A stretch of DNA of 40,633 nucleotides from assembly GCA_016235345.1 (NCBI GenBank), contig JACRLG010000021.1:1-40633 (forward strand), read 5' to 3'. Positions 39,834-40,633 of the stretch are shown here, in pieces. The notes beneath the pieces are model-generated. The model saw nothing but the letters and a program-made list of their open reading frames with translations. It had not been told where the DNA came from and searched no databases. The DNA comes from Deltaproteobacteria bacterium (GTDB lineage: Bacteria; Desulfobacterota; Desulfobacteria; Desulfobacterales; Desulfatibacillaceae). Positions within the stretch are counted from its first letter, which is position 1. The number at the start of each line of letters is the position of its first letter. A program made the translations under genes and the position numbers.

Positions 39834-40621
39834 TATTTTATCCCTCCCTTTGCCTTCAGAAGTTCGATGAGCTTATCAACCTGCTCGTCGGTGGAGCCTT
39901 CGATCATCTCCGCGCCCTCGCCAAGAACCGGCACGAAATAGGCGGCCCGCTTCACTTTCGCGCCCGCGTCGCCGATGGAGGCGGCGTCGAGGCCGCAGGC
40001 GTCCTTGCCGTGACAGGGGATTTCAACCGAGGCCACCTTGCGGATGCCCCGGATGCCCACGTAGCGGGGCTCGTTGATGCCGGTCTGGATGGAAAGCACG
40101 CAGGGAAGCTCGATTTCGTTCATCTCCTGGTTGCCGCCCTCGATTTCACGGCCAACCGTGAGCTTGCCGCTTCCGGCTTCCACCTTGTTGACCACCGAGG
40201 CGTAGGGCCAGTCAAGGAGGGCCGCCAGCATGCCGCCCACCTGGCCCGCGCCGTCGTCCGCCATGGCGCCCGTGAGCACCAGATCGTATTTCCCCATGCT
40301 TACGCACTTGGCCAGAATCTTTGCGATCCCAAGGCCGTCGGAGCCCTCGAACGCCGAATCCTTCATGATGATGCCGGTGTCCGCGCCCATGGCCATTTCG
40401 CGCCGGACGATCTCTTCCGCGTCGTCGTCGCCCACCGCCACAACCGTCACCGAGCCGCCCACCTTGTCGCGGATCTGGATGGCTTCCTCAACCGCGTAGT
40501 TGTCCCACTCGTTGACGGAGTAGACCAGATCGTCGCGCACGATGTCGCTTCCGTCCTTGTTCACCGCAATCTCGTTCTCTGCGGTGTCGGGAACGCGCTT
40601 CACGCAAACCAGAATTTCCAT
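39833..40621 (-). CDS. etfB: electron transfer flavoprotein, beta subunit
   Basis: Predicted 262-residue subunit, complete at both ends. MEILVCVKRVPDTAENEIAV is the EtfB opening; YSVNEWDNYAVEEAIQIRD, DLVLTGAMADDGAGQVGGML and LPCVLSIQTGINEPRYVGIRG are its nucleotide-binding landmarks, the last containing the family signature region. GGGAGA at the window edge is about 6 bases before the ATG, so the gene may be first in its transcript or follow another outside the window. It forms the etfBA operon with a one-base overlap. The equivalent of the bifurcating-type NADH/FAD site cannot be judged by eye. Confidence 0.96.
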   Translation of the reverse strand: MEILVCVKRVPDTAENEIAVNKDGSDIVRDDLVYSVNEWDNYAVEEAIQIRDKVGGSVTVVAVGDDDAEEIVRREMAMGADTGIIMKDSAFEGSDGLGIAKILAKCVSMGKYDLVLTGAMADDGAGQVGGMLAALLDWPYASVVNKVEAGSGKLTVGREIEGGNQEMNEIELPCVLSIQTGINEPRYVGIRGIRKVASVEIPCHGKDACGLDAASIGDAGAKVKRAAYFVPVLGEGAEMIEGSTDEQVDKLIELLKAKGGIK

Positions 40622-40633
40622 GTTGTGTCTCCC

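Noticed and set aside
38793-39941. 382-codon plus-strand frame antisense to etfA
   Set aside because: Shadow of etfA; runs through structured element copy C and lacks any domain.

Overview
The window reads as chromosomal DNA of a strictly anaerobic, Gram-negative, fairly GC-rich bacterium, most likely a Desulfobacterota (sulfate-reducer-type deltaproteobacterium). This is inferred from the gene families: two MinD-type ATPases with inserted ferredoxins next to NifX-like proteins (the arrangement of the orange-protein/ORP loci of sulfate reducers), a 1,415-residue 2-hydroxyacyl-CoA dehydratase-type activase, an etfBA pair, several ferredoxin-like proteins, and a complete mreBCD-mrdA-rodA elongasome cluster. 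No rRNA, tRNA, CRISPR array or intact insertion sequence was recognised.

Layout. 1-960: AT-rich edge, a SAM methyltransferase and a divergent intergenic region with a 23-bp perfect hairpin. 959-4744: ORP-like operon (DUF134-NifX fusion, two ferredoxin-MinD ATPases, stand-alone NifX protein, pseudo-receiver, FmdB zinc ribbon, possible 43-aa ORF). 4967-8891: metallo-beta-lactamase-fold protein, TetR regulator plus FAD amine-oxidase-like enzyme, convergent GlxA-type AraC regulator. 9105-13352: giant activase. 13667-19335 (minus): mreB-mreC-mreD-mrdA-rodA with tight overlaps. 19746-23136 (minus): Ala/Pro/Lys-rich exported protein, ArsB/NhaD-type transporter, and a membrane-anchored acidic protein, each separated by terminator-like hairpins. 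23659-25592: Cys-rich ferredoxin protein coupled to an HSL-type esterase. 25625-28706: TrmN6-like methyltransferase with a DUF721 protein, SUMF1-like exported protein, AmrB/MEMO protein. 28993-33153: hybrid kinase-like protein lacking its phospho-acceptor His, second HSL-type hydrolase with an acyltransferase-like protein. 33374-38228: overlapping operon of TMTC-like TPR membrane protein, phosphodiester-glycosidase-like lipoprotein and CPA2 antiporter. 38280-40621: small zinc-ribbon protein, etfA and etfB.

The most striking non-coding signal is a family of four 122-126-bp structured elements (13360-13485, 18169-18294, 22422-22544, 38743-38864). All four sit within a few bases of a stop codon, in the same orientation relative to that gene. 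They share conserved terminal motifs and a GTAC-loop-GTAC core, but have arms that differ in sequence while staying self-complementary. One lies between a gene and its own intrinsic terminator and another inside the mre operon, so at least those two should be transcribed. A fifth, partial copy lies at 23186-23231.

Other signals are two promoters whose predicted start point falls on the start codon (leaderless candidates), overlapping mutually exclusive inverted repeats about 300 bp upstream of the transporter, and several signalling or enzyme proteins missing a catalytic residue. Coordinates, motifs and base pairings were read directly from the sequence. Functions come from family recognition by eye, without database searches.
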